From Pseudomonadota bacterium (lineage in GTDB: Bacteria; Pseudomonadota; Gammaproteobacteria; Steroidobacterales; Steroidobacteraceae): a DNA stretch of 58,586 bases. Under the pieces are notes generated by a model that saw nothing but the letters and a program-made list of their open reading frames with translations, was not told the DNA's origin and did not search any database. Positions 36,295 through 45,340 of the stretch are shown piece by piece. The translations under genes and the position numbers were made by a program. Numbering within the stretch: the stretch's first letter is position 1; each line of letters begins with the position of its first letter. Location of the stretch: positions 1-58,586 of the forward strand of contig JAKARC010000012.1 in assembly GCA_021822385.1 (NCBI GenBank), written 5' to 3'.

Positions 36295-38364
36295 ATGAAC
36301 AACCGGTCTGATGACCTGTCGCAGCCGCGCAAGACCCCGCGGCTGCATCGTGACGTCGCGGTGTTGTCGATTCTCGTGATCGCTCTGCTCGCGGCCGGCG
36401 TGCACTGCGACCCCGCCCGCGGGAGCGAGCAATCCATTACCCGATCGAACACCATCGCTTTGGCGGATCTGTTCTCCGACCAGGGGACGATGTTCGACAG
36501 CAATCAGGAACCGAGTGCCACCCAGCCGGTCACCGTTAGACTCCGCACCGGGCACGATAACGTGACGCGTGCGACCATAAAATACTATGACACCGGCGAT
36601 CACGCCTTTCATTATGTGCGCATGCGCAAGATCGAGGCCGATCCCACGGGTCGATTCGACTATTGGCAGGGCACGATTCCCGCCGGTCCTGCCGAAAAGT
36701 ACTACCGCTTCGAGGTGCAAAACGGCACCGAGACGGCCTGGTACAACGCTACCGGCGCCCATCGAATTCAACCCGCCTATGGCGACTTCTTCATCATTCC
36801 CGGATTTCGCACGCCAAACTGGATGAAAAACGGCGTCATGTACGAGATTTTCGTCGACAGTTTCTACGACGGCGATCCGCGCATCAAGGTTACGAGCGGC
36901 CAGTACACGTTTCTCGGCTGTGCCGCCGAGCATCACGCCTGGGGCACGACCACCCGCCCCTGGGTCCGGGGCTGCAGTCAGGAAGTCTTCTTTGGCGGTG
37001 ACCTGGCGGGCATCGAGCAGAAACTCGGTTACATCAAACGAACATTGGGTGCCAACATCCTGTATTTGACCCCGATCTTCGAAGCGCCGACCAACCATAA
37101 GTACGATACGACGAATTACTACAAGGTCGATCCATCGTTCGGAACGGCGCGTACGCTGGAGAAATTGATTCGCGCCGTGCACAGCAGCAAGAACGGTCCG
37201 AAGGGCTACATTATTCTCGATGGCGTGTTCAACCATACCGGCGGCTCGAATTGCTGGTTCGGGCGTTATACCTATGATCACATTAAGTGCAAGGTCGTGG
37301 GTGCATACCAGTCGAAGTCAAGTCCCTACTATTCCTGGTACACCTTCCAGCATTGGCCAAATCAGTATGCCAGCTTCGAGAACATGGTTCCCGATATGCC
37401 GAAGCTCAATTACGGGGCAACCGGCTCCCCGGTTCGCGAGCAGATCTATGCGGGGCCGCATTCGGTGGTGCAGACCTACCTGAAACCTCCCTTCGACATC
37501 AACGGCTGGCGGCTCGATTCGGCGCAGATGCTCGATGCGAATGGCGGCCCCGGGAGCGACGCCACCAATCATCAGATCATGCGCCAGCTGCGCGCGGCGG
37601 TGCTGTCGGTCAACCCGAATGCGGAGATTCTGGGCGAGTATTGGGGCAATCCGGCGCCGTGGCTCGACCAGGGCAATCAATGGGACGGAGCGATGAACTA
37701 CAACGGGTTCACCAATCCACTCTCGGAATGGATGTGCGGTGTAAACGAGAGCGGCAGACCGGCGGCACTCGATGTCCGGCAATTTTCGGCGTGGCTGCAG
37801 CGTACGCGGGCCGCTCTGCCCGTGGCCGCCCAGGAGACCATGACCAACGAGCTCGGCACACAGGATACGCCGCGTTTCGCGACGCGTTGCGGTGGGATAC
37901 TGGCCAGGAGTGAGCTTGCGATGGTGTTCCAGTTCACGTACATCGGAACGCCGACCATTTACTATGGCGATGAATACGGCATGCAGAGTCCGCCAGGCTT
38001 CAACAATCGGCGTACCTTCATCTGGTCAAAGGCAACGCGTCGCGACCCGCCGGTGGCGCTTGCGCATAAACTCATCATGATTCGCCACCGTTATGCGGCG
38101 CTGCGCACCGGTTCCTTCATCACGCTGCTTACCGCCGCTAGACAGGATGTCTATGCCTTTGGCAGATTCGACCGGAAACACCGGCTCGCCGTGGTGCTGA
38201 ATGCGTCCGGCCGGCGGCAAACCGTTGCGGTGCCGGTATGGCAGTTGAGCGACGTCAATGGCTCTACGGTAGCCGACTTGCTGAACGGCAGGCGCTATCG
38301 GGTCATCAATGGCTCGGTCCGCATCTCGCTACCGGGCTACCATGGAGCGATACTGGAACAATAG
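36295..38364 (+). CDS. Secreted GH13 amylase/neopullulanase-like protein (amylase 2)
   Basis: The 689-residue protein is a paralogue of amylase 1 along its whole length, from DLFSDQG to the shared C-terminus GYHGAILEQ. Nucleophile Asp408 (WRLDS), acid/base Glu448 (LGEYWG) and region I DGVFNH (Asp309) are intact. Region IV is NELGTQDTPR, again with Gln (523) in place of the usual His before Asp524. The signal sequence ends AAGVHC, a poor lipobox with His before Cys, so it may be cut by signal peptidase I instead. The ATG at 36295 has GGAG 8 bases upstream. It follows GH31-B and precedes the six-hairpin enzyme gene. Confidence 0.88.
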   Translation: MNNRSDDLSQPRKTPRLHRDVAVLSILVIALLAAGVHCDPARGSEQSITRSNTIALADLFSDQGTMFDSNQEPSATQPVTVRLRTGHDNVTRATIKYYDTGDHAFHYVRMRKIEADPTGRFDYWQGTIPAGPAEKYYRFEVQNGTETAWYNATGAHRIQPAYGDFFIIPGFRTPNWMKNGVMYEIFVDSFYDGDPRIKVTSGQYTFLGCAAEHHAWGTTTRPWVRGCSQEVFFGGDLAGIEQKLGYIKRTLGANILYLTPIFEAPTNHKYDTTNYYKVDPSFGTARTLEKLIRAVHSSKNGPKGYIILDGVFNHTGGSNCWFGRYTYDHIKCKVVGAYQSKSSPYYSWYTFQHWPNQYASFENMVPDMPKLNYGATGSPVREQIYAGPHSVVQTYLKPPFDINGWRLDSAQMLDANGGPGSDATNHQIMRQLRAAVLSVNPNAEILGEYWGNPAPWLDQGNQWDGAMNYNGFTNPLSEWMCGVNESGRPAALDVRQFSAWLQRTRAALPVAAQETMTNELGTQDTPRFATRCGGILARSELAMVFQFTYIGTPTIYYGDEYGMQSPPGFNNRRTFIWSKATRRDPPVALAHKLIMIRHRYAALRTGSFITLLTAARQDVYAFGRFDRKHRLAVVLNASGRRQTVAVPVWQLSDVNGSTVADLLNGRRYRVINGSVRISLPGYHGAILEQ

Positions 38365-38440
38365 CGGGCGGTCCGACCCATGTCGGCACTGTCATCGGAG
38401 GGGTGATGATCCTGGTCGCATGCAGAGCCGTTCTCGAATC

Positions 38441-40705
38441 ATGAGCCACGATAGCGGATCGGGGCGGGGGCCGCGGCGCAGCAGGGGCGCAGTCGTCTGC
38501 GCCGGAGCGCTCAGTATGCTCTGTGTCCTCTCGGGCGCCGCCGCTCGAGTGCCTGCCGCAGCGGGCAACTGGCACACACACCTCACGTGGCGAGGCCATG
38601 TCGCGAGCGTCACGCGGCTGGCTGGCGGTGGCTACGTATTGCACGCCCCCTCGCGTACGCGCCGCATCCGGCCGCAGCGCGATCGGGCGCGAACCGCCAG
38701 CCCACTGTTCGATGCGCTGTTCGCGCTGGCGCAATCGGATTTGCGCAAGGACTCGGTACGGGCGATCCGCGCTCGGGCCTTCAATTACGGCAAACCGATC
38801 CCATGCCGCTGCTTCATCGCCGGGCAGAAGTGGCCGTTCACCTGGACGCGGGATGTGTCGTATTCGACGGATCTGGCGCTATGGCGCTTCGCGCCGCGCC
38901 GCGCCCGCACATCGCTTCTGTTCAAACTCTCCCCGGCACGGGGTGCCGGCGTTCGCCCCGGACTGTACGTCATGGAGGACACCGGCTCGGGGGGCAGCTG
39001 GCCGGTCAGCACCGATCGGGTGGTCTGGTTCCTCGGAGCACGCCACCTGCTCGGCGATGCGCACTTTGCCGCAACGGTCTATCGGGGGGTCAAGGATACC
39101 CTGGCGCAGGACCGCCGCTATGTGTTCGACCGCGCGGTTGGTCTGTATCGCGGCGAGACTTCATTCCTCGACTGGCGCCAGCAGACCTATCCGGGATGGA
39201 CGGCGCACAACGTCGTATTCATTGCCCAATCGTATGCGCTCTCGACCAATGTCCTGCATTACGACGCCTTGCGGCTCGCGGCAGCGCTTGCCGTGCGGTA
39301 CGGACAGCCGTGGCACGCCCGCCGCTACCGTCGGCAGGCCCTCGCGCTGAAGCGGGCCATCAATCGGCGCTTCTGGCAGCCGCAGCAGGACCTGTACATG
39401 AGTTACATCGGCGGCCGCGTCCGCCCGGCGCCCTATGACGCGCACGATCTGCTCGGCCTCGATCTGGCGATCATCAGCGGTGTGGCCGACCCCGCCCGGG
39501 CGCGTCTGGTGCTCGCCCACTATCCGATCTGGCCGGGCGGCAGTCCGGTGATCTGGCCCGAGCGGCGCGATCAGCCGATTTACCACAACCTGTCCATCTG
39601 GCCGTTCGTCAGCGCCTACACGCTGTGGGCGGCGCGCCGGGTCGAGGACGGACCGCTGATCGCGCGCGAGGTCAGATCGCTGATGCGTGGCGCGGCATTG
39701 AGCGCATCCAACATGGAAAACTTCTCGCTGCTCGAGCAATCGACCCATGTCCCGGGTCCCCTTGGCGGTCCGGTGGTGGACTCGCGCCGGCAGCTGTGGT
39801 CGATCGCCGGCTATCTCGACATGGTGGTGCGGGGCATTTTCGGCGTGCGCGACAACGGCCGCGTGCAGCCTGAACTGCCGGTATCGCTCGTGCCCATGCT
39901 TTTTGGCAACGGGCGCACCATCAGCCTGACTTTGGGTGCACGACGCATCGAACTCGAGCGCCCGCGGCATATCAGCGGCAATCTGCTCGTTGCCGCCGCG
40001 ATCCGGCGGCGGGGCGAATTGACCCAGGTGCAACTCGTCGGCCGGCAGGTGCCGGCGCCGCCGCTGCGCACGCACGCGCCGTTATACGTACCGGCGACGC
40101 CGCCTGCGCCCGCGGTACGGGCGGTTGGCGACCGCTGGCGGGTCAGGGTCCGAAGCCCGGGCGTGCTGTATTTGAACGGCCGGCGTTTGGGCGCGATCGT
40201 GCGGCGTCTGTGGGTCGCTCAGGCCGATGGCCTGCAATGCTTCAGTGTGACGGCCATCGGGCCCGCCGGCCTTCAGTCTCTGCACAGTCCGGCGCGGTGT
40301 GTTGGGCCGGTGAGCACCGTGATTTCGCCATGGCCACGGCAGTGGATTGCACCGCGCTCGGGTGCGTACCTCGCCTGGCTGGATTACGACAATCCCAATG
40401 GTCCAATCAGCACCGGGATCACGGCGGCCGTGCGGCGCCTGAGCGTCCGCTGCGGCCACGCGGCCGCGAGGATCCGACCGCTGGTCATGCCGCAGAGCGA
40501 CGGTGTGCAGGCATCCACAACGGTCCACTTCCACGCTCGCGCCGGCGCGCGCTGCACTTTCGGTCTTGCCGACGGGTTCAACATGAGCAATCTGGTGCAT
40601 TACGCCTACTACACCGGCGGGGCAGGCGGGGTCACAGGCCCGCTCGACAGCGCGCAGATCGATGTGCTGCGCATTGCGCCGCTCCCGGGGCGCGCCGCTC
40701 CATGA
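38441..40705 (+). CDS. Putative secreted six-hairpin glycosidase
   Basis: The 754-residue protein has a likely signal peptide (Arg-rich start, then VVCAGALSMLCVLSGAAA). The central part has the alternating helix pattern and motifs (WPFTWTRDVSYSTD, GGSWPVSTDRVVW, WPERRDQPIYHN, WSIAGYLDMV) of (alpha/alpha)6 six-hairpin glycosidases related to GH15/GH63-type enzymes. A beta-rich C-terminal part of about 200 residues follows. Exact family and linkage were not recognised; debranching or exo-glucosidase activity on maltodextrin is inferred from context. The ATG at 38441 is chosen; an ATG at 38420 is possible, while the longer in-frame opening runs into amylase 2. The stop overlaps the transporter start (ATGA). 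Confidence 0.7.
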   Translation: MSHDSGSGRGPRRSRGAVVCAGALSMLCVLSGAAARVPAAAGNWHTHLTWRGHVASVTRLAGGGYVLHAPSRTRRIRPQRDRARTASPLFDALFALAQSDLRKDSVRAIRARAFNYGKPIPCRCFIAGQKWPFTWTRDVSYSTDLALWRFAPRRARTSLLFKLSPARGAGVRPGLYVMEDTGSGGSWPVSTDRVVWFLGARHLLGDAHFAATVYRGVKDTLAQDRRYVFDRAVGLYRGETSFLDWRQQTYPGWTAHNVVFIAQSYALSTNVLHYDALRLAAALAVRYGQPWHARRYRRQALALKRAINRRFWQPQQDLYMSYIGGRVRPAPYDAHDLLGLDLAIISGVADPARARLVLAHYPIWPGGSPVIWPERRDQPIYHNLSIWPFVSAYTLWAARRVEDGPLIAREVRSLMRGAALSASNMENFSLLEQSTHVPGPLGGPVVDSRRQLWSIAGYLDMVVRGIFGVRDNGRVQPELPVSLVPMLFGNGRTISLTLGARRIELERPRHISGNLLVAAAIRRRGELTQVQLVGRQVPAPPLRTHAPLYVPATPPAPAVRAVGDRWRVRVRSPGVLYLNGRRLGAIVRRLWVAQADGLQCFSVTAIGPAGLQSLHSPARCVGPVSTVISPWPRQWIAPRSGAYLAWLDYDNPNGPISTGITAAVRRLSVRCGHAAARIRPLVMPQSDGVQASTTVHFHARAGARCTFGLADGFNMSNLVHYAYYTGGAGGVTGPLDSAQIDVLRIAPLPGRAAP

Positions 40706-42201
40706 GCCACAAGCCCGAGTTGTCGTTCCGGCAGATCTGGAACATGTCGATCGGGTTTCTCGGCATTCAATTCGCCTTCGGGCTGCAGACCGCCAATGTC
40801 AGTCGCATCTTTCAGACCCTGGGGGCCGACATCCAGCAGATTCCACTCCTGTGGGTGGCGGCACCAATCACGGGTCTGCTCGTACAGCCGCTCATCGGCT
40901 ACGCCTCTGATCACACCTGGGGCCGATTCGGGCGGCGACGCCCGTATTTCTTCATCGGCGCGGTGTTGACGACACTGGCTCTGGTGGCGATGCCGAATTC
41001 GCCAGCGCTGTGGGTGGCGGCGGTGATGCTGTGGGTGATGAACGCATCGGTGAACATCTCGATGGAACCGTTCCGCGCCTTCGTCGCCGATCAGCTGCCG
41101 ACATCGCAGCGGCCGACGGGATTTGCGTTGCAGAGCTTCTTCATCGGCATCGGCGGCGTGCTCTCCTCGATCCTGCCGTGGGTGCTGGCTCGCATCGGCG
41201 TTGCCAATGTGGCGCCGGCCGGACAGATCCCGGCTACCGTGCGCATCGCATTCTATGCCGGGGGTGCGGTAATGCTCATCGCCGTGGCATGGACCGTTTT
41301 CACTACCCGCGAATATCCGCCCGAGCGGCTGCATGGTTTCAGCGATTCGTTACCGGCACACGTGGATGCCGATGTGTCTCGGGCCTGGCGGCCGGGGCTG
41401 GCAATGCTCGCTGCAGGTGCCGCCGGCGTATTTGTGATCTGGCAGTTCGCGTTCGGATGGCAGTTGTACCTGCTCGCCGGTGGCCTCGGCGCGGCCGGCG
41501 TCCTGTATTTATGGCTGAGCCGCACACGTTCCACGGGCATGATACGGCAGGTCATGACCGACCTTTACGGCATGCCCGGACCGATGCGTCGGCTCGCATG
41601 GGTGCAATTTTTCTCCTGGTTCGCCATGTTTGCGCTGTGGCTGTATGCGACGCCCACGGTCGCTGCGGTACAGTTCGGCAGCAGCAATCCTCTATCTGCG
41701 GCGTATAACGCCGGCGCGAACTGGGCGGATGTTCTCGCCGGTGCCTACAGCGGATTTGCCGTACTCGCAGCCCTCGTCATCCCGCTGATGGTGCGGGCCG
41801 CGGGTCTGCGCTGGAGCCACGTGATCAATCTCGCGGCGGCGGCACTCGGACTGATTTCCTTCCTGTGGATCCGCAATCCCGACTGGCTGCTGCTGTCGAT
41901 GCTCGGGGTCGGCTTCGGCTGGGCATCGATCCTGTCGCTTCCCTACACGCTGCTTGCGGACAACCTGCCGGCCGGGAAAATGGGTGTGTACATGGGGATG
42001 TTCAATTTCTTCATCACCATACCGCAAATCCTGGCGGCCAGCGTGCTCGGTGTGCTGCTGCACGCGTTCTTCGGCAACCAGCCCGTGTACGGCCTGGTGC
42101 TCGGCGGACTCAGCCTCCTGATCGCGGGCCTGTGCACCCTCAGAGTCGCCGAGCCTGGCACCGGATCGCTGCGGGCGGCCGGGCCGATCGCGCCGGTTTA
42201 G
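40702..42201 (+). CDS. Sugar:cation symporter, maltose transporter (MalY/GPH-SLC45 like)
   Basis: The 499-residue inner-membrane protein has about 12 hydrophobic segments and major-facilitator features: GYASDHTWGRFGRRRPYFFIGA after helix 2, and DQLPTSQRPTG and NLPAGKMGVYMGMFNFF in the second half. The SDxxxGRRRP loop and overall pattern match the sucrose/maltose SLC45-like symporters, including Caulobacter MalY, which works with the TonB receptor MalA. It would move maltose or maltodextrin from periplasm to cytoplasm. Coupled by overlap to the six-hairpin gene, it is the last gene of the starch locus. Confidence 0.87.
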   Translation: MSHKPELSFRQIWNMSIGFLGIQFAFGLQTANVSRIFQTLGADIQQIPLLWVAAPITGLLVQPLIGYASDHTWGRFGRRRPYFFIGAVLTTLALVAMPNSPALWVAAVMLWVMNASVNISMEPFRAFVADQLPTSQRPTGFALQSFFIGIGGVLSSILPWVLARIGVANVAPAGQIPATVRIAFYAGGAVMLIAVAWTVFTTREYPPERLHGFSDSLPAHVDADVSRAWRPGLAMLAAGAAGVFVIWQFAFGWQLYLLAGGLGAAGVLYLWLSRTRSTGMIRQVMTDLYGMPGPMRRLAWVQFFSWFAMFALWLYATPTVAAVQFGSSNPLSAAYNAGANWADVLAGAYSGFAVLAALVIPLMVRAAGLRWSHVINLAAAALGLISFLWIRNPDWLLLSMLGVGFGWASILSLPYTLLADNLPAGKMGVYMGMFNFFITIPQILAASVLGVLLHAFFGNQPVYGLVLGGLSLLIAGLCTLRVAEPGTGSLRAAGPIAPV

Positions 42202-42322
42202 CCCCGGCACCGGCCGCGGCGGGACGCGCACGGGGGTAGTCGCGGGCAGCGGCGGCAAATTCGTGCGATCCGCGCCGTTGTGCGCCGGCCCGATGCCCGT
42301 GCCGATCGGGTATGCTCGAGCG

Positions 42323-43105
42323 ATGCTGATCGAGCGCATCTGGACCGGGAACGCCTACCGCAACTTCCACTATCTGGTGGCGTGCCCCGACAGCGGCGAA
42401 GCGCTCGTCGTCGACCCGCTCGAATGGCGGCTGTGCCTGGCCGCGGCGCACGCGCGCGGCTGGACTATCACGCAGATCCTGAATACCCACGAGCACCGCG
42501 ATCATACCGGCGGCAACGCTGCTCTGGTGCGAGCCACGGGCGCACAGCTGCTGGCACATGCCGCCGCGTCGATCGAGGGTGTCGATCGCGGCCTGGCAGC
42601 CGGTGATCGGATTCGTGTCGGGCGGCTCGAACTGGAATGCCTGGATACCCCCGGCCATACGCTTGCACACGTGTGCATACTCGCGCACGGCGAGCAGCCG
42701 GCGCTCTTCAGCGGCGATACGCTGTTCAACGCCGGGGCCGGCAATTGCCACCATGGCGGCGACCCGCTGCGCCTCTATGAGACTTTCAGCCGCATTCTGG
42801 CCCGCCTGCCGGGCGAGACGCGGATCTATCCGGGACACGAGTATCTTGCGCGCAATCTCGCTTTTACGCTCGATCGCGAGCCGGACAACGAGGCGGCGAA
42901 CGCGTTGCTTGCGACCGTGAGCGGAAGTGACTCGGCCGAGATGCCCGTGACCACTCTCGCCGAGGAGCGGCAGATCAACACCTTTCTGCGGCTTGACAGC
43001 CCGACACTCATCGAGCGGCTGCGCGCAGCATATCCGGATCTCGGCGCGCGGCCGGATGCGCGCGTGGTCTTTTGCCGGCTGCGCGAGTTGCGCAACGCCT
43101 GGTAG
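42323..43105 (+). CDS. gloB: Hydroxyacylglutathione hydrolase (glyoxalase II)-like
   Basis: The 260-residue metallo-beta-lactamase-fold protein carries THEHRDHTGG (the di-metal HxHxDH motif), DTPGHTLAHV, FSGDTLFNAGAG and YPGHEYLARNL in the order of glyoxalase II. The C-terminal third keeps the glutathione-binding style stretch (EERQINTFLR). It would hydrolyse S-lactoylglutathione in methylglyoxal detoxification. The ATG at 42323 is chosen; the in-frame extension to 42263 has no binding site. uvrD starts 15 bases downstream. Confidence 0.88.
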   Translation: MLIERIWTGNAYRNFHYLVACPDSGEALVVDPLEWRLCLAAAHARGWTITQILNTHEHRDHTGGNAALVRATGAQLLAHAAASIEGVDRGLAAGDRIRVGRLELECLDTPGHTLAHVCILAHGEQPALFSGDTLFNAGAGNCHHGGDPLRLYETFSRILARLPGETRIYPGHEYLARNLAFTLDREPDNEAANALLATVSGSDSAEMPVTTLAEERQINTFLRLDSPTLIERLRAAYPDLGARPDARVVFCRLRELRNAW

Positions 43106-43120
43106 TAGAATGCCCAGCCC

Positions 43121-45340
43121 ATGACTGCCGATCCGATCCTCGACCCTTTGAACGCGGCTCAGCGCGCAGCTGTAACCGCACCGCTTGCTCCCGCGCTGGT
43201 GCTGGCCGGCGCCGGCAGCGGCAAGACGCGTGTGCTGACCCACCGTATCGCCTGGCTGATCGGCACGCATCAGGTCTCGCCGCAATCGATTCTGGCGGTG
43301 ACGTTCACCAACAAGGCTGCAGGCGAGATGCGCACGCGGGTCGAGCGCCTGCTAGGCATCGCACCGGGGGTGTTGTGGATCGGCACGTTCCATGGCATCG
43401 CGCACCGGCTGCTGCGACGACACTGGCGCGAGGCCGGCCTGATCGAGAGCTTCCAGATCATCGACGCCGAAGACCAGCAACGCTTGATCAAGAAGCTGCT
43501 CAAGGCCGAGCAGCTCGATGAAACGCGCTGGGTGCCGCGGGAGATCCAATGGTTCATCAATACGAACAAGGATGCCGGCCACCGGCCGCAGGGGCTGAAA
43601 TCGGGCAATGATCCGACGCGCGCGCAGATGATCCGGCTGTACGGACTGTACGAGGCGGCCTGCGCCCGCAGCGGCGTGGTCGATTTCGCGGAGCTCCTGC
43701 TGCGCTCTTTCGAGCTGTGGCGCGACCAGCCTGCGGTCCTGCAACATTATCGGCAACGGTTCCGCCACGTGCTCGTCGACGAATTCCAGGACACCAATTC
43801 CATCCAGTACGCCTGGCTTAAGCTGCTGGTCGGTTCGCAGTCCTGTCCGTTCGTCGTCGGCGACGACGACCAGTCGGTGTATGGCTGGCGCGGAGCACGC
43901 GTGGAAAATCTGCAGCAATTCGGGCGAGATTTCCCTGCGGCGCAATTGTTCCGCCTGGAGCAGAATTATCGCTCCACGGGGGCGATCCTCGCCGCCGCGA
44001 ACGGGTTGATCGCCAACAATGCCGGTCGGCTCGGCAAGACGCTCTGGACGAGCGGAGCCCAAGGTGAGCCGATCCGACTGTACGCTGCCTTCAACGAGCG
44101 CGACGAGGCTGAATTCGTCTGCCAACGTATCCGCGAGCATGTCACACGCGGCGGTGTCCACCGCGATATCGCCGTTCTTTATCGCTCGAACGCGCAATCG
44201 CGCGTGTTCGAGGAAATTTTTCTCGCCACCCGCGTACCCTACCGCGTGTACGGGGGCTTGCGCTTCTTCGAGCGGGCCGAGATCAAGGATGCGCTCGCAT
44301 ACCTGCGCCTGCTCGTCAATCGGAGCGATGACGCCTCGTTCGAGCGCGTAGTCAATCTGCCGACGCGAGGCATCGGAGCAAAGAGCCTCGAGACCGTGCG
44401 CGCCGCGGCGCGGGTGACCGGCAGCTCGCTGTGGGAAGCCACGCAAGCGTGTCTCGGCGAGGCGCTCGGCGCACGCGCATCGACCGCGATGCGCGGCTTC
44501 CTCGAGCTGATCGAGCGGCTTACCGCGGAAATCCACGGCCTCGACCTGCACGAGCAGGTCGATCGCATGCTTGCCGCGACCGGATTGATCGAATTCCATC
44601 AGCGCGACAAAGCCGAGCGGGGCGAAGCCCGTGCCGAGAACCTCGAGGAGCTGGTCAGCGCCGCGCGCGGCTTTGGCGCCGAGCGTTCCGACACCGATCT
44701 GCCGCCACTCGAGGCGTTTCTCGCCCACGTGACACTCGAATCCGGTGACGGGCAGGCCGACGCGTGGGAGGACAGCGTGCAGATGATGACGCTGCATACC
44801 GCCAAGGGCCTGGAGTTCCCCATCGTGTTTCTGTGCGGCATGGAAGATGGGTTGTTCCCGCACCAACGCTCGATCGGCACTCTCGAGGGACTCGAGGAGG
44901 AGCGCCGACTCTGTTATGTGGGCATGACGCGAGCGATGCGGCAGCTGTACCTGACCTATGCGGAACAACGACGCCTGCACGGCATCGACAATTTCAGCCA
45001 GCCGTCGCGCTTCATCAAGGAGACCCCGGAGGAGCTGATCGAGGAGATTCGCCCGCGCATACAAGTCAGCCGTCCGGTTGCGGCGGGACGCTTCGCCGAG
45101 GACGGGGGCGTCCATGGCGCCGTCTCGTACCGGCGTACCGGGTATCCAGGCAGGAGCAGCCACGCCGAGCCTGCGGCCCCGGGCATGCGGCTCGGGGCGC
45201 GTGTCCGCCACGGCAAGTTCGGCGAGGGCGTCATCCTCAACCTCGAAGGCAGTGGACCGCAGGCGCGCGTGCAGGTGAACTTCGAGCGCCAGGGCACCAA
45301 GTGGCTGGTAATGCAGTACGCGAACCTCGAACCCCTATGA
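43121..45340 (+). CDS. uvrD: DNA helicase II (UvrD/Rep/PcrA family)
   Basis: The 739-residue superfamily 1A 3'-5' helicase has Walker A AGAGSGKT (29-36), TFTNKAAGEM, GTFHGIAHR, VDEFQDTN, GDDDQSVYGWRGA, QNYRST, the late TAKGLEF motif and the C-terminal region ending TKWLVMQYANLEPL. Length and C-terminal tail fit UvrD, which acts in nucleotide excision and mismatch repair. The ATG at 43121 is the only good start. Its stop overlaps the trkA start by 4 bases (ATGA), so the potassium genes may be co-transcribed. Confidence 0.95.
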   Translation: MTADPILDPLNAAQRAAVTAPLAPALVLAGAGSGKTRVLTHRIAWLIGTHQVSPQSILAVTFTNKAAGEMRTRVERLLGIAPGVLWIGTFHGIAHRLLRRHWREAGLIESFQIIDAEDQQRLIKKLLKAEQLDETRWVPREIQWFINTNKDAGHRPQGLKSGNDPTRAQMIRLYGLYEAACARSGVVDFAELLLRSFELWRDQPAVLQHYRQRFRHVLVDEFQDTNSIQYAWLKLLVGSQSCPFVVGDDDQSVYGWRGARVENLQQFGRDFPAAQLFRLEQNYRSTGAILAAANGLIANNAGRLGKTLWTSGAQGEPIRLYAAFNERDEAEFVCQRIREHVTRGGVHRDIAVLYRSNAQSRVFEEIFLATRVPYRVYGGLRFFERAEIKDALAYLRLLVNRSDDASFERVVNLPTRGIGAKSLETVRAAARVTGSSLWEATQACLGEALGARASTAMRGFLELIERLTAEIHGLDLHEQVDRMLAATGLIEFHQRDKAERGEARAENLEELVSAARGFGAERSDTDLPPLEAFLAHVTLESGDGQADAWEDSVQMMTLHTAKGLEFPIVFLCGMEDGLFPHQRSIGTLEGLEEERRLCYVGMTRAMRQLYLTYAEQRRLHGIDNFSQPSRFIKETPEELIEEIRPRIQVSRPVAAGRFAEDGGVHGAVSYRRTGYPGRSSHAEPAAPGMRLGARVRHGKFGEGVILNLEGSGPQARVQVNFERQGTKWLVMQYANLEPL

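Noticed and set aside
40083..40090. ATACGTAC within the six-hairpin gene as a sixth operator
   Set aside because: The palindrome is incomplete and lies in coding sequence.
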